Shown here: piece after piece, positions 39,081 through 46,880 of the stretch | Numbering within the stretch: the first letter of the stretch is position 1 | Layout: every line of letters begins with the position of its first letter | From: Streptomyces sedi | GTDB taxonomy: Bacteria > Actinomycetota > Actinomycetes > Streptomycetales > Streptomycetaceae | Direction: 5' to 3' | Assembly: GCF_006335015.1 (NCBI RefSeq) | Contig: NZ_VDGT01000009.1 | Span: 1 to 64,000 of the forward strand | DNA: 64,000 nt | Notes under the pieces: model-generated | What the model was told of the DNA's origin: nothing | Seen by the model: only the letters and a program-made list of their open reading frames with translations | Database searches by the model: none | Position numbers and translations under genes: made by a program

Positions 39081-39171
39081 AACCAGTGTGCCGAGCGCTT
39101 AACCAGTGGACCAGTCGCTTGACCAGTGGGGACCGGCCGCCTAATCAGTGTGCCCGGCCCCTTGACCAGTG
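39081..39171. repeat. Five direct repeats of (A/G)AYCAGTG at 20-22 bp spacing
   Basis: Octamers start at 39081 (AACCAGTG), 39101 (AACCAGTG), 39121 (GACCAGTG), 39143 (AATCAGTG) and 39164 (GACCAGTG); spacings are 20, 20, 22 and 21 bp, each preceded by CCT or CTT. This is about two helical turns, so all copies face the same side of the DNA. The array lies 107 bp upstream of the DCC gene start and ends 25 bp past the phosphatase-like gene. It could be a regulator-binding array for the DCC gene; this is inference. Confidence 0.8.
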
Positions 39172-39196
39172 CGACGGCGAGAGCGGTCGAGGCGGC

Positions 39197-39757
39197 TCAA
39201 CCGAGCCGCAGGGTCCAACGCCCCCGGCAGCCGCTCAGGCTGACCACGGAGAGCGGGTGGACCTCGGTCCGCCAGTAGGAGGCGGGCGGCGCCTTGAGCG
39301 CGTAGAGCATCGCGGCCCTGATCACGGCCGGTTCGGTGACCGCGACGACCAGGCCCTCGCCCTCGACGGGGCGGGTGTCCAGCCAGGCCCCGACGCGGGA
39401 GACGAAGGCCAGCAGGGACTCCCCGCCGTGCGGCGCGGACCTCGGGTCGGCCAGCCAGACGTCGACCGCCTGCGGCTCCCGCCGCGTCACCTCCTGGAGG
39501 GTCATGCCGCGCCATCGGCCCATGTCGCAGTCCCGCAGGGCGAGTTGGACCAAGGGCGCCAGGCCGAGCGCGTCCCCTGTCTGGCGGCTGCACGGCGTCG
39601 GTGAGCAGTAACGTAACTCGGCTGCCGCCAGCGGCAGCAGCATCGGGATGGCGTGCTCCAGGGCCTGCCATCCGGCCGCGTCCAGGGGGCGCTCGTCGTC
39701 GAACCGGGCGTCCAGAAGCGAGGAACTGCGGGCAGCGGCTATCAGCGTTACCAGCAT
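39197..39757 (-). CDS. Histidine-phosphatase-fold protein lacking the catalytic RHG histidines
   Basis: A 186-aa protein. The overall pattern of the phosphoglycerate-mutase/histidine phosphatase family is clear: PLDAAGWQ, ELRYCSPTPCSRQTGDALG, DCDMGRWRGMTL and HGGESLLAFVSRVGAWLD. However the N-terminal RHG is replaced (TLIAAARSS, residues 4-12) and the second catalytic His region SHG reads VTEPAVIRAAM. By hand alignment both catalytic His are lost, so it is probably a binding pseudo-enzyme. In actinobacteria similar proteins tend to lie near cobalt or cobalamin genes. ATG 39757. Confidence 0.8.
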   Translation of the reverse strand: MLVTLIAAARSSSLLDARFDDERPLDAAGWQALEHAIPMLLPLAAAELRYCSPTPCSRQTGDALGLAPLVQLALRDCDMGRWRGMTLQEVTRREPQAVDVWLADPRSAPHGGESLLAFVSRVGAWLDTRPVEGEGLVVAVTEPAVIRAAMLYALKAPPASYWRTEVHPLSVVSLSGCRGRWTLRLG

Positions 39758-39843
39758 GGGCGTGATGGTACGAACACCTGGAGGAGTAGACCACTACTCG
39801 CGCGTTAATTCTCCGGTCCACTCCCCCACGGCGCCCCGCCCGG

Positions 39844-41109
39844 CTAGGAACCTGACTGGTAGTGGTCCTCCCAGACCCGGGTGAGCGCGCCCAACGGGTC
39901 GGCGGCGACCTGCTTCGCCGAGTAGAAGACATGCCCGCCGACCTGGGGGTGCCGTTCGGCGGTCAGCGCCAGGTGCGAGGACAGCTCGCCCGGCTCCTGC
40001 CAGGCCGCCGGCTGCGCGGGGTCGCCCACCTTGTACGCCGCCTCGCCCAGGTAGAGCGCGACGCCCGTGCCGTCGGCGACCTGCGACCACCACGCGGCGA
40101 GCACCGCGTAGTCGGCCGCCTCGTTGCCGATCTCCCAGTAGATCTGCGGGATCACGTAGTCGACCCAGGACTCCCGCACCCAGGTGCGGACGTCCGCGTA
40201 GAGGTCGTCATAGGTCTGCACGCCGCCCCTGGTGTCGGAGCCGAGCGGGTCGGTCGACTTGTTCCGCCAGACGGCGAACGGGCTGACTCCGAACGGGAGT
40301 CCGGGCTTCGCCTCGGCGACCCGGTCGCGCATCTCGCGCACCAGCAGGTCGATGTTGTTCCGACGCCAGTCGCCCTTGTCGGTGAAGTCGCCGCCGTGCT
40401 CGGCGAAGGCGTCGTCGTCGTCGAACGCCTCGCCCGCCACCGGGTACGGGTAGAAGTAGTCGTCCCAGTGCACGCCGTCGATGTCGTAGGAGGTGACGGC
40501 GTGCATCATCGCTTCCTGCACGAACTCCCGCACCTCGGGCAGCCCCGGGTTGTAGTACAGCCGCCCGCCGTAGGGCACCGCCCAGGTCGGCTCCCGCCGC
40601 GCGGGGTGGTCGGCCGCCAGCCGGGACGGGTCGGTGTGGGTGGCGACGCGGTACGGGTTGAACCACACGTGCAGCGCGAGCCCCCGCGCGTGCGCCTCCT
40701 CGACGGCGAACGCCAGCGGGTCCCAACCGGGGTCCTCGCCCTGGGTGCCCGTCAGCCACTCGGACCAGGGCTCGTGCGGCGAGGGCCAGAACGCGTCGGC
40801 GGTGGGCCTCACCTGGAGGAAGACCGTGTTCAACTCCCAGCGGACCGCGACATCCAGCAGCTTGACCAGGTCGGAGCGGACGGTGTCCGCCGACTGCCCC
40901 GGCTGGGCCGGCCAGTCGATGTTGCTCACCGAGGCGATCCACATCCCGCGCAGCTCCTCGGCGAGCGGCACGGCGCCGCCCCCCGCACCGTCGGCGGCCG
41001 GCGCGGCGCCGACCCGCTCCCTGGCCCCGGCCACCGATCCCGTGCTGAACGTGCCGACCAGCGTGGCCATCGAGGCCAGGGCGAAGCCCCGGCGGCTGAT
41101 CCGACCCAT
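39844..41109 (-). CDS. Tat-exported glycoside-hydrolase-like protein (GHL10/DUF187)
   Basis: A 421-aa protein with a twin-arginine signal RISRRGFALASMATLVG. The (beta/alpha)8 domain starts at ELRGMWIASVSNIDWP and contains VFLQVRPTADAFWPS, LHVWFNPYR, DGVHWDDYFYP (the DD pair is the likely catalytic or binding site) and PFGVSPFAVWRN, the usual GHL10 order. It probably acts outside the cell on wall or polysaccharide; the substrate is not known. It is transcribed alone. Confidence 0.9.
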   Translation of the reverse strand: MGRISRRGFALASMATLVGTFSTGSVAGARERVGAAPAADGAGGGAVPLAEELRGMWIASVSNIDWPAQPGQSADTVRSDLVKLLDVAVRWELNTVFLQVRPTADAFWPSPHEPWSEWLTGTQGEDPGWDPLAFAVEEAHARGLALHVWFNPYRVATHTDPSRLAADHPARREPTWAVPYGGRLYYNPGLPEVREFVQEAMMHAVTSYDIDGVHWDDYFYPYPVAGEAFDDDDAFAEHGGDFTDKGDWRRNNIDLLVREMRDRVAEAKPGLPFGVSPFAVWRNKSTDPLGSDTRGGVQTYDDLYADVRTWVRESWVDYVIPQIYWEIGNEAADYAVLAAWWSQVADGTGVALYLGEAAYKVGDPAQPAAWQEPGELSSHLALTAERHPQVGGHVFYSAKQVAADPLGALTRVWEDHYQSGS

Positions 41110-41355
41110 GAGTGAACCCCCAGACGCGTCCGTTCCGTTCTACATGCCCAGCACAGCGTGACGGAACCAGCCGTTCAACAGCCGTTGACACACCCGGCGG
41201 GCCACCATCTTTCGCCTTCTCACCCCCCGTCAGCCGTGCGGGGTCGACGACCGGTGAGTTCAACGATTCACGCGGGTGGCGGAACCGCCCGGGCGACAGA
41301 AGCGTGTGCAGGGGTGACCGTTTCCTGACGGAGCGTACGCGAGAGGATGGGATGG

Positions 41356-42882
41356 GTGGCGCGACCGGCTGACTGGTCCCCGGTGGACATGGACCACGAC
41401 CCGACGCCGGGGGACCCGGACGAAGTGCGGGCACTGGCGGACGATCTCCAGGAGTTCGCGGACGACGTGGGCGAGGCGCTGGGGAAGATCCGAGGCATGG
41501 CGGGCGAGCGCGCCCTGCTGGAGTGGGCGGGGCTGTCGGCGGACGCGTTCCGCTCGGAGTTCGACGGCGTTCCGGACAACCTCACGAAGCTGGAGGACAG
41601 TTACTCCCTCTGCGGGCAGGCGTTACGCGACTACTGGCCGAAGCTCCAGATGGCGCAGGGGATGGCGGACCGCGCGCTGGACCGGGCGATCACGGCGCGG
41701 GCGGATCTCGACTCGGCGCGGTCGGCGTTGGGGGACGCCACCGACTGGGTCGGACGGGCCGGCGACGAGGCCGACCGGCTGCAGCGCGAGGGCGAACGGG
41801 AGGACGTGGAGCCGCCGGACGAGGACGACGTCCGCGCCGCCGCCCGCGAGCGGCAGGCGGCCGAGGCCGCCGCCGGCGCCGCGCGGTCCCGGGTGCACGA
41901 CGCGGAGGAACGCCTCTCCGCTGCCCGCCAACTCGCCCTCGACGCCCAGGAGATGCGCGAAGAGGCCGCGCGCGAGTGCGCCCGCGACATCGACGAGGCC
42001 TCGGACGCCGGCATCCACAACCGGCGCTGGTGGGAGAAGGCCATCAAATGGGTGACCGACAACTGGGACACCTTTGTCGAAGCCTGCAAGCTCGTCGTCG
42101 CGGTTCTCGGCATCGTGGTGATGATCATCGGCGGCCCACTTGCCTGGGTCGTCCTCGCCGCCGCGCTCGTCGTCCTCTCCGACACGCTGATCAAATACGC
42201 CCAGGGCAGGGTGGGACTGCTCGATGTCGCTTTCGCGGCTCTCGACTGCGTGCCAGGCTTCAAGGGCATCACCACGGCGGGCGGCCTGCTGCGCGGCGCC
42301 AAGCGCCTCGCGACCGACGGCCTCGGCGACATCGCCGCCGGGATGCGCGGCATGGCCAAGACGTTCAGGGGCTCCTCACGGCTGCCTGGCGGGACGATCC
42401 CGTTCCGTGAACTCAGCCCCAAGGCCAAGCAGTTGGCCCGTGCCGTGTGGACTCATGGAGACATCCCCATCCGGGCGGGGGAGGTCAACGTTTCCCACAT
42501 GGCGGAATTGCAACGGTTCGCCGGTGTGGAACACGCGGTCATCCAGAACCCAGCTGGCAGGCTGCGACTCTTCCGAGGCACGGAGTATTCCTCAGTCATT
42601 CCCCCACGTCTGTCAGGGGAGGGCTTCACATTCATCGCTCACACGCACCCCGAGGACAGGCTCCCCGGCCCACCGAGCCCGATCGAGCGTCTACGCGGCA
42701 CCAGTGACAGCATGAGCTGGGACATGGAGTACAAGAGGACGGACCACCCGGAGGTAGTCATCAGTCGCGACGACCAACTCAGGTTCTTCGACCGCAACGG
42801 GGTGTTTCCGCCAGGAGAGATCCCACCCGGCGCTCCCGTCAACGATCGCGGCTTCATCGTCCCTGTCCCCCGCCTGGGTTGA
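41356..42882 (+). CDS. Putative type VII-secreted polymorphic toxin-like protein, JAMM-like C-terminus
   Basis: A 508-aa protein; GTG 41356 is preferred over ATG 41347 by family start (ARPADWSP). Residues ~20-100 resemble an LXG/WXG-like helical export domain (EVRALADDLQEFADDVGEALGKI; WAGLSADAFRSEF). A long coiled coil (~100-215, e.g. ERQAAEAAAGAARSRVHDAEERL) and a hydrophobic hairpin (~236-275) follow. The C-terminal ~170 residues contain IAHTHPEDRLPGPPSPIE, like the HxHP...S..D metal site of JAMM peptidases, with Glu in place of Asp. The partner gene downstream (28 bp gap) is likely its immunity protein. Activity is inferred, not shown. Confidence 0.75.
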   Translation: MARPADWSPVDMDHDPTPGDPDEVRALADDLQEFADDVGEALGKIRGMAGERALLEWAGLSADAFRSEFDGVPDNLTKLEDSYSLCGQALRDYWPKLQMAQGMADRALDRAITARADLDSARSALGDATDWVGRAGDEADRLQREGEREDVEPPDEDDVRAAARERQAAEAAAGAARSRVHDAEERLSAARQLALDAQEMREEAARECARDIDEASDAGIHNRRWWEKAIKWVTDNWDTFVEACKLVVAVLGIVVMIIGGPLAWVVLAAALVVLSDTLIKYAQGRVGLLDVAFAALDCVPGFKGITTAGGLLRGAKRLATDGLGDIAAGMRGMAKTFRGSSRLPGGTIPFRELSPKAKQLARAVWTHGDIPIRAGEVNVSHMAELQRFAGVEHAVIQNPAGRLRLFRGTEYSSVIPPRLSGEGFTFIAHTHPEDRLPGPPSPIERLRGTSDSMSWDMEYKRTDHPEVVISRDDQLRFFDRNGVFPPGEIPPGAPVNDRGFIVPVPRLG

Positions 42883-42910
42883 ACCGAACACGGCTGAGAG
42901 GTGAGAACAT

Positions 42911-43609
42911 ATGGCTGGTGGCCTCCAATCCTGCCAAATCTGTGGTGATTTCACGCTGCAGATCGACGGCTGGAGCGATCTCATTCCCAACTACACACTC
43001 CTGCACGCGGAATGGCAGGAGGACGAAACTTTCTTCGACGGGATGCTGCATTTTTCCTGCCTCTCCGGCTGGGAACACCGGGATGCGTTTCTCACGGAGT
43101 TCCGACAGATCGAGACCGGCTACGGCCGAGTTCTCTCCTTCGAGATCGAAGGCACGATCCATCAGGTGAAGCAGCCAGGTTTCCACTACAACCAGCAGAT
43201 CCATCAGGGGCGGGATTGCGATATCTTCCGCCACACGAGCACGGATACATGGCTGGTACTGACCCACCAAGGCCCCTGGTACAGGCTGGGAGCGGCGCAA
43301 CTCGACGCGCTGGCGAACGGGCGTGCGGCTCGATTCCCCGGCGGTGGCCACCGGACGAAGCTGCCACCGGGCATTTCCAACGCCGAGGTCGCACGCATGG
43401 ACCTGCCCGAACTGCTGGAGCGCCTGGGGACCACCGAGCACTATCCCGGCCTCCAGGACGGCTCACCCGAGTACGAGGTATGGAATTACGACGACACCCA
43501 TCGCATCCTGGAGTACTCCGTCGCCGTGGACCTCCCCCTCCCGGAGGAGGCCGTGGAGTTCCTCGCCGACTACGCCCGCACCTACGAGCCGATCGTCTAT
43601 GAGGACTGA
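42911..43609 (+). CDS. Putative immunity/partner protein of the upstream toxin-like protein
   Basis: A 232-aa soluble protein from ATG 42911 (GAGAGGTGAG upstream). It starts with a CxxC pair (SCQICGD, residues 7-13) that may bind zinc, followed by a beta-rich region with several aromatic residues and an acidic C-terminus (AVEFLADYARTYEPIVYED). Its DNA is visibly less GC-rich than the rest of the window, typical of horizontally acquired toxin/immunity cassettes. No family was recognised; the role rests on position. Confidence 0.65.
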   Translation: MAGGLQSCQICGDFTLQIDGWSDLIPNYTLLHAEWQEDETFFDGMLHFSCLSGWEHRDAFLTEFRQIETGYGRVLSFEIEGTIHQVKQPGFHYNQQIHQGRDCDIFRHTSTDTWLVLTHQGPWYRLGAAQLDALANGRAARFPGGGHRTKLPPGISNAEVARMDLPELLERLGTTEHYPGLQDGSPEYEVWNYDDTHRILEYSVAVDLPLPEEAVEFLADYARTYEPIVYED

Positions 43610-43731
43610 CCCGTGAGGGGCCGCGTCGGACCCGGGGGCCGGTGCTCCGCCGCCGCGCGGGTAACGTCGGGCCCCTGACGGGCGGCGGCACGGCGTCCGG
43701 TTTCCTGCGGTTTCAGGCGAAGGGGCATGGT

Positions 43732-44595
43732 ATGGCGGATATCGAACGCGTGGGCGTGGTCGGGTGCGGGCAGATGGGGGCCGGGATCGCCGAGGTGTGT
43801 GCCCGGGCCGGGCTTGAGGTGCGGGTCGCCGAGACCACCGGCGAGGCGCTGGAGCTGGGCAGGACCCGACTGGTCAACTCACTGGACAAGGCCCTCGAAC
43901 GCGGCAAGATCGACGTCGCCGCACGGGACGGGGCGCTGGAACGGCTGTCCTTTACCACCGACCTCGGCGAGTTCGCCGACCGCGACATGGTGATCGAGGC
44001 CGTCGTCGAGAACGAGCAGGTCAAGACCGAGATCTTCCAGGTACTTGACCAGGTGGTGACCAGGGAGGACGCCATCCTGGCATCCAATACCTCCGCCATT
44101 CCACTGGTTAACCTCGCGGTCGCGACCAGTCGTCCGGCGCAGGTGCTGGGCGTGCACTTCTTCAACCCGGCGCAGGTCCAGCGGCTGGTCGAGCTGGTTC
44201 CCGCGCTGACCACCGGCGAGGCCACCATGAAGCGGGCCGAGGCCCTGGTCACCGGCGTGCTGGGCAAGCACGCCATCCGGGCGCAGGACCGTTCGGGGTT
44301 CGTGGTCAACGGGCTGCTGATCCCCTATCTGCTCTCCGCCGTGCGGATGTACGAGGCGGGTGCGGCCAGCCGCGACGACATCGACGCGGGGATGGAGCTG
44401 GGCTGTGCCCACCCGCAGGGGCCGCTGAAGGTCGCCGACCTGATCGGGCTGGACACCGTGGCGTCGATCGCCGCCTCGATGTACGAGGAGCTGAAGGAGC
44501 CGCTGTACGCTCCGCCGCCGCTGCTGCTGCGCATGGTGGCCGCCGGCCAGCTGGGGCGGAAGTCGGGCGCCGGCTTCTACTCCTACCCGGGCTGA
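43732..44595 (+). CDS. hbd: 3-hydroxybutyryl-CoA dehydrogenase
   Basis: A 287-aa protein. ATG 43732 follows GAAGGGGCATGGT. The N-terminal NAD fold starts VGVVGCGQMGAGIAEV; the catalytic His lies in VLGVHFFNPAQVQRLVEL, and the C-terminal domain has DRSGFVVNGLLIPYL and GHPQGPL-like CAHPQGPLKVADLIGLD. It interconverts acetoacetyl-CoA and 3-hydroxybutyryl-CoA. It stands alone; fadB2-like naming would be equally valid. Confidence 0.95.
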   Translation: MADIERVGVVGCGQMGAGIAEVCARAGLEVRVAETTGEALELGRTRLVNSLDKALERGKIDVAARDGALERLSFTTDLGEFADRDMVIEAVVENEQVKTEIFQVLDQVVTREDAILASNTSAIPLVNLAVATSRPAQVLGVHFFNPAQVQRLVELVPALTTGEATMKRAEALVTGVLGKHAIRAQDRSGFVVNGLLIPYLLSAVRMYEAGAASRDDIDAGMELGCAHPQGPLKVADLIGLDTVASIAASMYEELKEPLYAPPPLLLRMVAAGQLGRKSGAGFYSYPG

Positions 44596-44609
44596 CGGCC
44601 CCGGCCCCG

Positions 44610-44634
44610 GTTCCGGGCCCGGTCAGCCCGGAAC
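44610..44634 (+). terminator. Hairpin terminator after hbd
   Basis: An 8-bp stem (GTTCCGGG, 44610-44617, with 44627-44634) lies 15 bp past the hbd stop, before the convergent ku gene. Confidence 0.6.
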
Positions 44635-44756
44635 GCCGGCATCGGCGGGAGCCGCGTGCGCTGCCGCCGCGCGGCACGTCCAGGAAGACGCGCGTTCAGG
44701 AAACGGCGCGCCCAGACGATGGCGCGGCCAGCCGGCGGCACGGCCGGGAGTCAGCC

Positions 44757-45830
44757 TCAGGAGGCGCGGCGGCGTGCGGCGGCGGTCTTGCCGCTCGTCG
44801 ACTTCCCGCTCGCGCTCTTCTTGGCGGTGGCCTTCTTCGCCGTCGGCTTCTTGGCCGTGCTCTTCTTGCTCGCCGTCTTCTTCGCCGCGCTCTTCTTGTC
44901 CGTCGACTTGGTGCCGCCCGCCGACGACTTCTTGGCCGCCGTCTTCTTCGCCGCGCGCCCGCCGCCGCTCTTCCCGCCTCCCGCACCTCCGGAACCGCCG
45001 CCCGCGCCGCCGGAGATGTCGGTGACCGTGGCCTCCCCGCCGCCTTCCCCCCGCGACTCCCTCGCGTTGCGCACGCTGTCCTCCAACGCGGCCATCAGGT
45101 CGACCACCCGCCCGCCGCGTTCCGCCTCCTCGCCGGGGCTGGGCGGCTCGATGCCCTCGAGCTTCGCGTTGACCAGGGTCTCCACCGCCGCCCGGTACTC
45201 GTCGCGCAGCTCCGACATGTCGACCGAGCCCAGCGTGTCCATCAGGGTGTCCGCCATGTCCAGCTCGGCGTCGCGCACGTTGACCTTCTCGGTGGGCGCC
45301 AGCCCCTCGGAGGGGCGGATCTCGTCCGGCCACAGCAGCGTGTGCATTCCCAGCACGTCCTCACCCTCCCTGGTGCGCACGAGGGCCAGCGTCTCCCGGC
45401 CGCGCATCGCCAGCTTGGCGACGGCCGCCTGCCCGGAACGGCGCAGCGCCTCGCGGAGCAGCACGTAGGGCTTGGCCGCGCCGCTGTCCGGCGCCAGGTA
45501 GTAGGAACGGTCCAGCTGGTAGGGGTCGACGCCGGAGATCGGCACGAAGCCGAGGATCTCCACGGTCCGCGCGGTGGGCAGCGGCAGCGCCCCGAGGTCG
45601 GCGTCGCTGATCTGCACGAGCGTCCCGTCGGCCGCCTGGTACGCCTTGGCGATGTCGTCGCCGCTCAGCTCCTCGCCGTCCAGCTCGCACACCTTGCGGT
45701 AGCGGACCCGGCCCTCGTCGACGGCGTGCACCTGCCGGAACGAGACGGAGTGGTTCTCGGTGGCGCTGACCACCTTGATGGGAATCGTCACCAGACCGAA
45801 GGAGATGGACCCCTTCCAGATGGATCGCAT
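44757..45830 (-). CDS. ku: Non-homologous end joining protein Ku
   Basis: A 357-aa protein. It opens with MRSIWKGSISFGLVTIPIK, the standard bacterial Ku start, and keeps the core to ~260 (HAVDEGRVRYRKVCELDGEEL; SYYLAPDSG). The last ~70 residues are a Ser/Gly stretch followed by Lys/Ala repeats of AAKK(T/S) type, similar to the extended basic tails of actinobacterial Ku that aid DNA binding. Ku forms a homodimer that rings broken DNA ends and recruits LigD. It is divergent from the LigD polymerase gene across only 39 bp. Confidence 0.96.
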   Translation of the reverse strand: MRSIWKGSISFGLVTIPIKVVSATENHSVSFRQVHAVDEGRVRYRKVCELDGEELSGDDIAKAYQAADGTLVQISDADLGALPLPTARTVEILGFVPISGVDPYQLDRSYYLAPDSGAAKPYVLLREALRRSGQAAVAKLAMRGRETLALVRTREGEDVLGMHTLLWPDEIRPSEGLAPTEKVNVRDAELDMADTLMDTLGSVDMSELRDEYRAAVETLVNAKLEGIEPPSPGEEAERGGRVVDLMAALEDSVRNARESRGEGGGEATVTDISGGAGGGSGGAGGGKSGGGRAAKKTAAKKSSAGGTKSTDKKSAAKKTASKKSTAKKPTAKKATAKKSASGKSTSGKTAAARRRAS

Positions 45831-45869
45831 GATCTGCCCCTTTCGCGCCAACCATGCCAGTCTCAATGT
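45831..45869. promoter_or_regulatory. 39-bp divergent promoter region shared by ku and ligD-pol
   Basis: Only 39 bp separate the two start codons. No clear ribosome sites are present on the LigD side (CTCAATGTATG), so leaderless or very short leaders are expected, with promoters reaching into the opposite gene. Confidence 0.55.
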
Positions 45870-46751
45870 ATGCCTGTGGTCACCGTGGAGGACCGTCGAC
45901 TGACGCTCTCCAACCTCGACAAGGTGCTCTACTCCGACGGCACCACCAAGGGCGAGCTGCTGCACCACTACGCGAGCAACGGCGCGCTGCTCCTGCCCCA
46001 CCTCGTCGATCGCCCGCTGAGCCTGCTGCGCTATCCGGACGGCGGTGAGGGGCAGCGTTTCTTCACCAAGAACGTGCCGCCCGGCACGCCCGACTGGGTG
46101 AGAACGGGCGAGGTGCCGCGTTCGGGCGGGGGCACGATGCGGCAGCTGGTGGTCGCGGACCTGCCCTCGCTGGTGTGGGCGGCGAACCTGGTCGTCGAGT
46201 TCCACACCCCGCAGTGGACGCTCCAGGCGCCCGACGTCGCCGACCGGCTGGTGCTGGACCTGGACCCCGGTGAGCCGGCGACGGTCGTCGACTGCTGCCG
46301 GGTGGCGCTGTGGCTGCGGGAGCGGCTGGGCGCGGACGGGCTGACCTGCTACGCCAAGACGTCGGGGTCCAAGGGGCTGCATCTGCTGTGCCCGGTGGAG
46401 CCGACGCCGTCGCGCGCGGCCTCCGCCTACGCCAAGCGGCTGGCCACCGAGGCCGCGCGGGAGCTGCCGGAGCTGGCGCTCGCGGTGATGACCCGGCGAC
46501 TGCGGCCGGGGAAGGTCTTCATCGACCACAGCCAGAACGCCGCCCGCAAGACCACCGCCACCCCGTACACGCTGCGCGCCCGGCCGTTGCCGACGCTCTC
46601 CGCGCCGGTCACCTGGGAGGAGATCGAGGAGTGCGGGCGCCCGGAGGAGCTGGCGTTCACGCTGGCCGGGCTGCCGGACCGGCTGGAACGGCTGGGCGAC
46701 CTGTTCGCCCCGCTGGCCGCCCGCACGGAGGCGGCGCCGTTGCCGGGCTGA
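45870..46751 (+). CDS. ligD: Stand-alone LigD-type DNA polymerase/primase (PolDom)
   Basis: A 293-aa protein corresponding to the polymerase domain of LigD only; ligase and nuclease domains are missing, presumably encoded elsewhere. Conserved parts: LTLSNLDKVLYSDG, RFFTKNVPPGTPDWV, the metal-binding DLDPGE, and YAKTSGSKGLHL. It adds ribo- or deoxyribonucleotides to fill breaks during Ku-dependent joining. It forms a functional pair with ku. Confidence 0.93.
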   Translation: MPVVTVEDRRLTLSNLDKVLYSDGTTKGELLHHYASNGALLLPHLVDRPLSLLRYPDGGEGQRFFTKNVPPGTPDWVRTGEVPRSGGGTMRQLVVADLPSLVWAANLVVEFHTPQWTLQAPDVADRLVLDLDPGEPATVVDCCRVALWLRERLGADGLTCYAKTSGSKGLHLLCPVEPTPSRAASAYAKRLATEAARELPELALAVMTRRLRPGKVFIDHSQNAARKTTATPYTLRARPLPTLSAPVTWEEIEECGRPEELAFTLAGLPDRLERLGDLFAPLAARTEAAPLPG

Positions 46752-46793
46752 ACGCGGACGGGACGCCTCTCCCCGCGCGTCGCACGCGCCCCC

Positions 46794-46836
46794 GGGGCGG
46801 CGGCGACGCCGGGCGGGGCGGCGTCGCCGCCGCCCC
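46794..46836. terminator. Very strong bidirectional terminator between ligD and pheT
   Basis: A 17-bp G/C stem pairs 46794-46810 with 46820-46836 across a 9-nt loop, midway between two convergent genes. Confidence 0.8.
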
Positions 46837-46880
46837 GCCCGGCGTCACGCCCCGCGCAGCGTGTCGGGCCCAGCGCAGCG

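Noticed and set aside
39081..39171. CRISPR array
   Set aside because: Repeats are only 8 bp with 12-14 bp between them, variable, and there are no cas genes.
39086..39604. A 172-codon plus-strand ORF containing repeated NQC/SGD residues
   Set aside because: It is the translation of the CCAGTG array followed by antisense of the phosphatase-like gene; no ribosome site.
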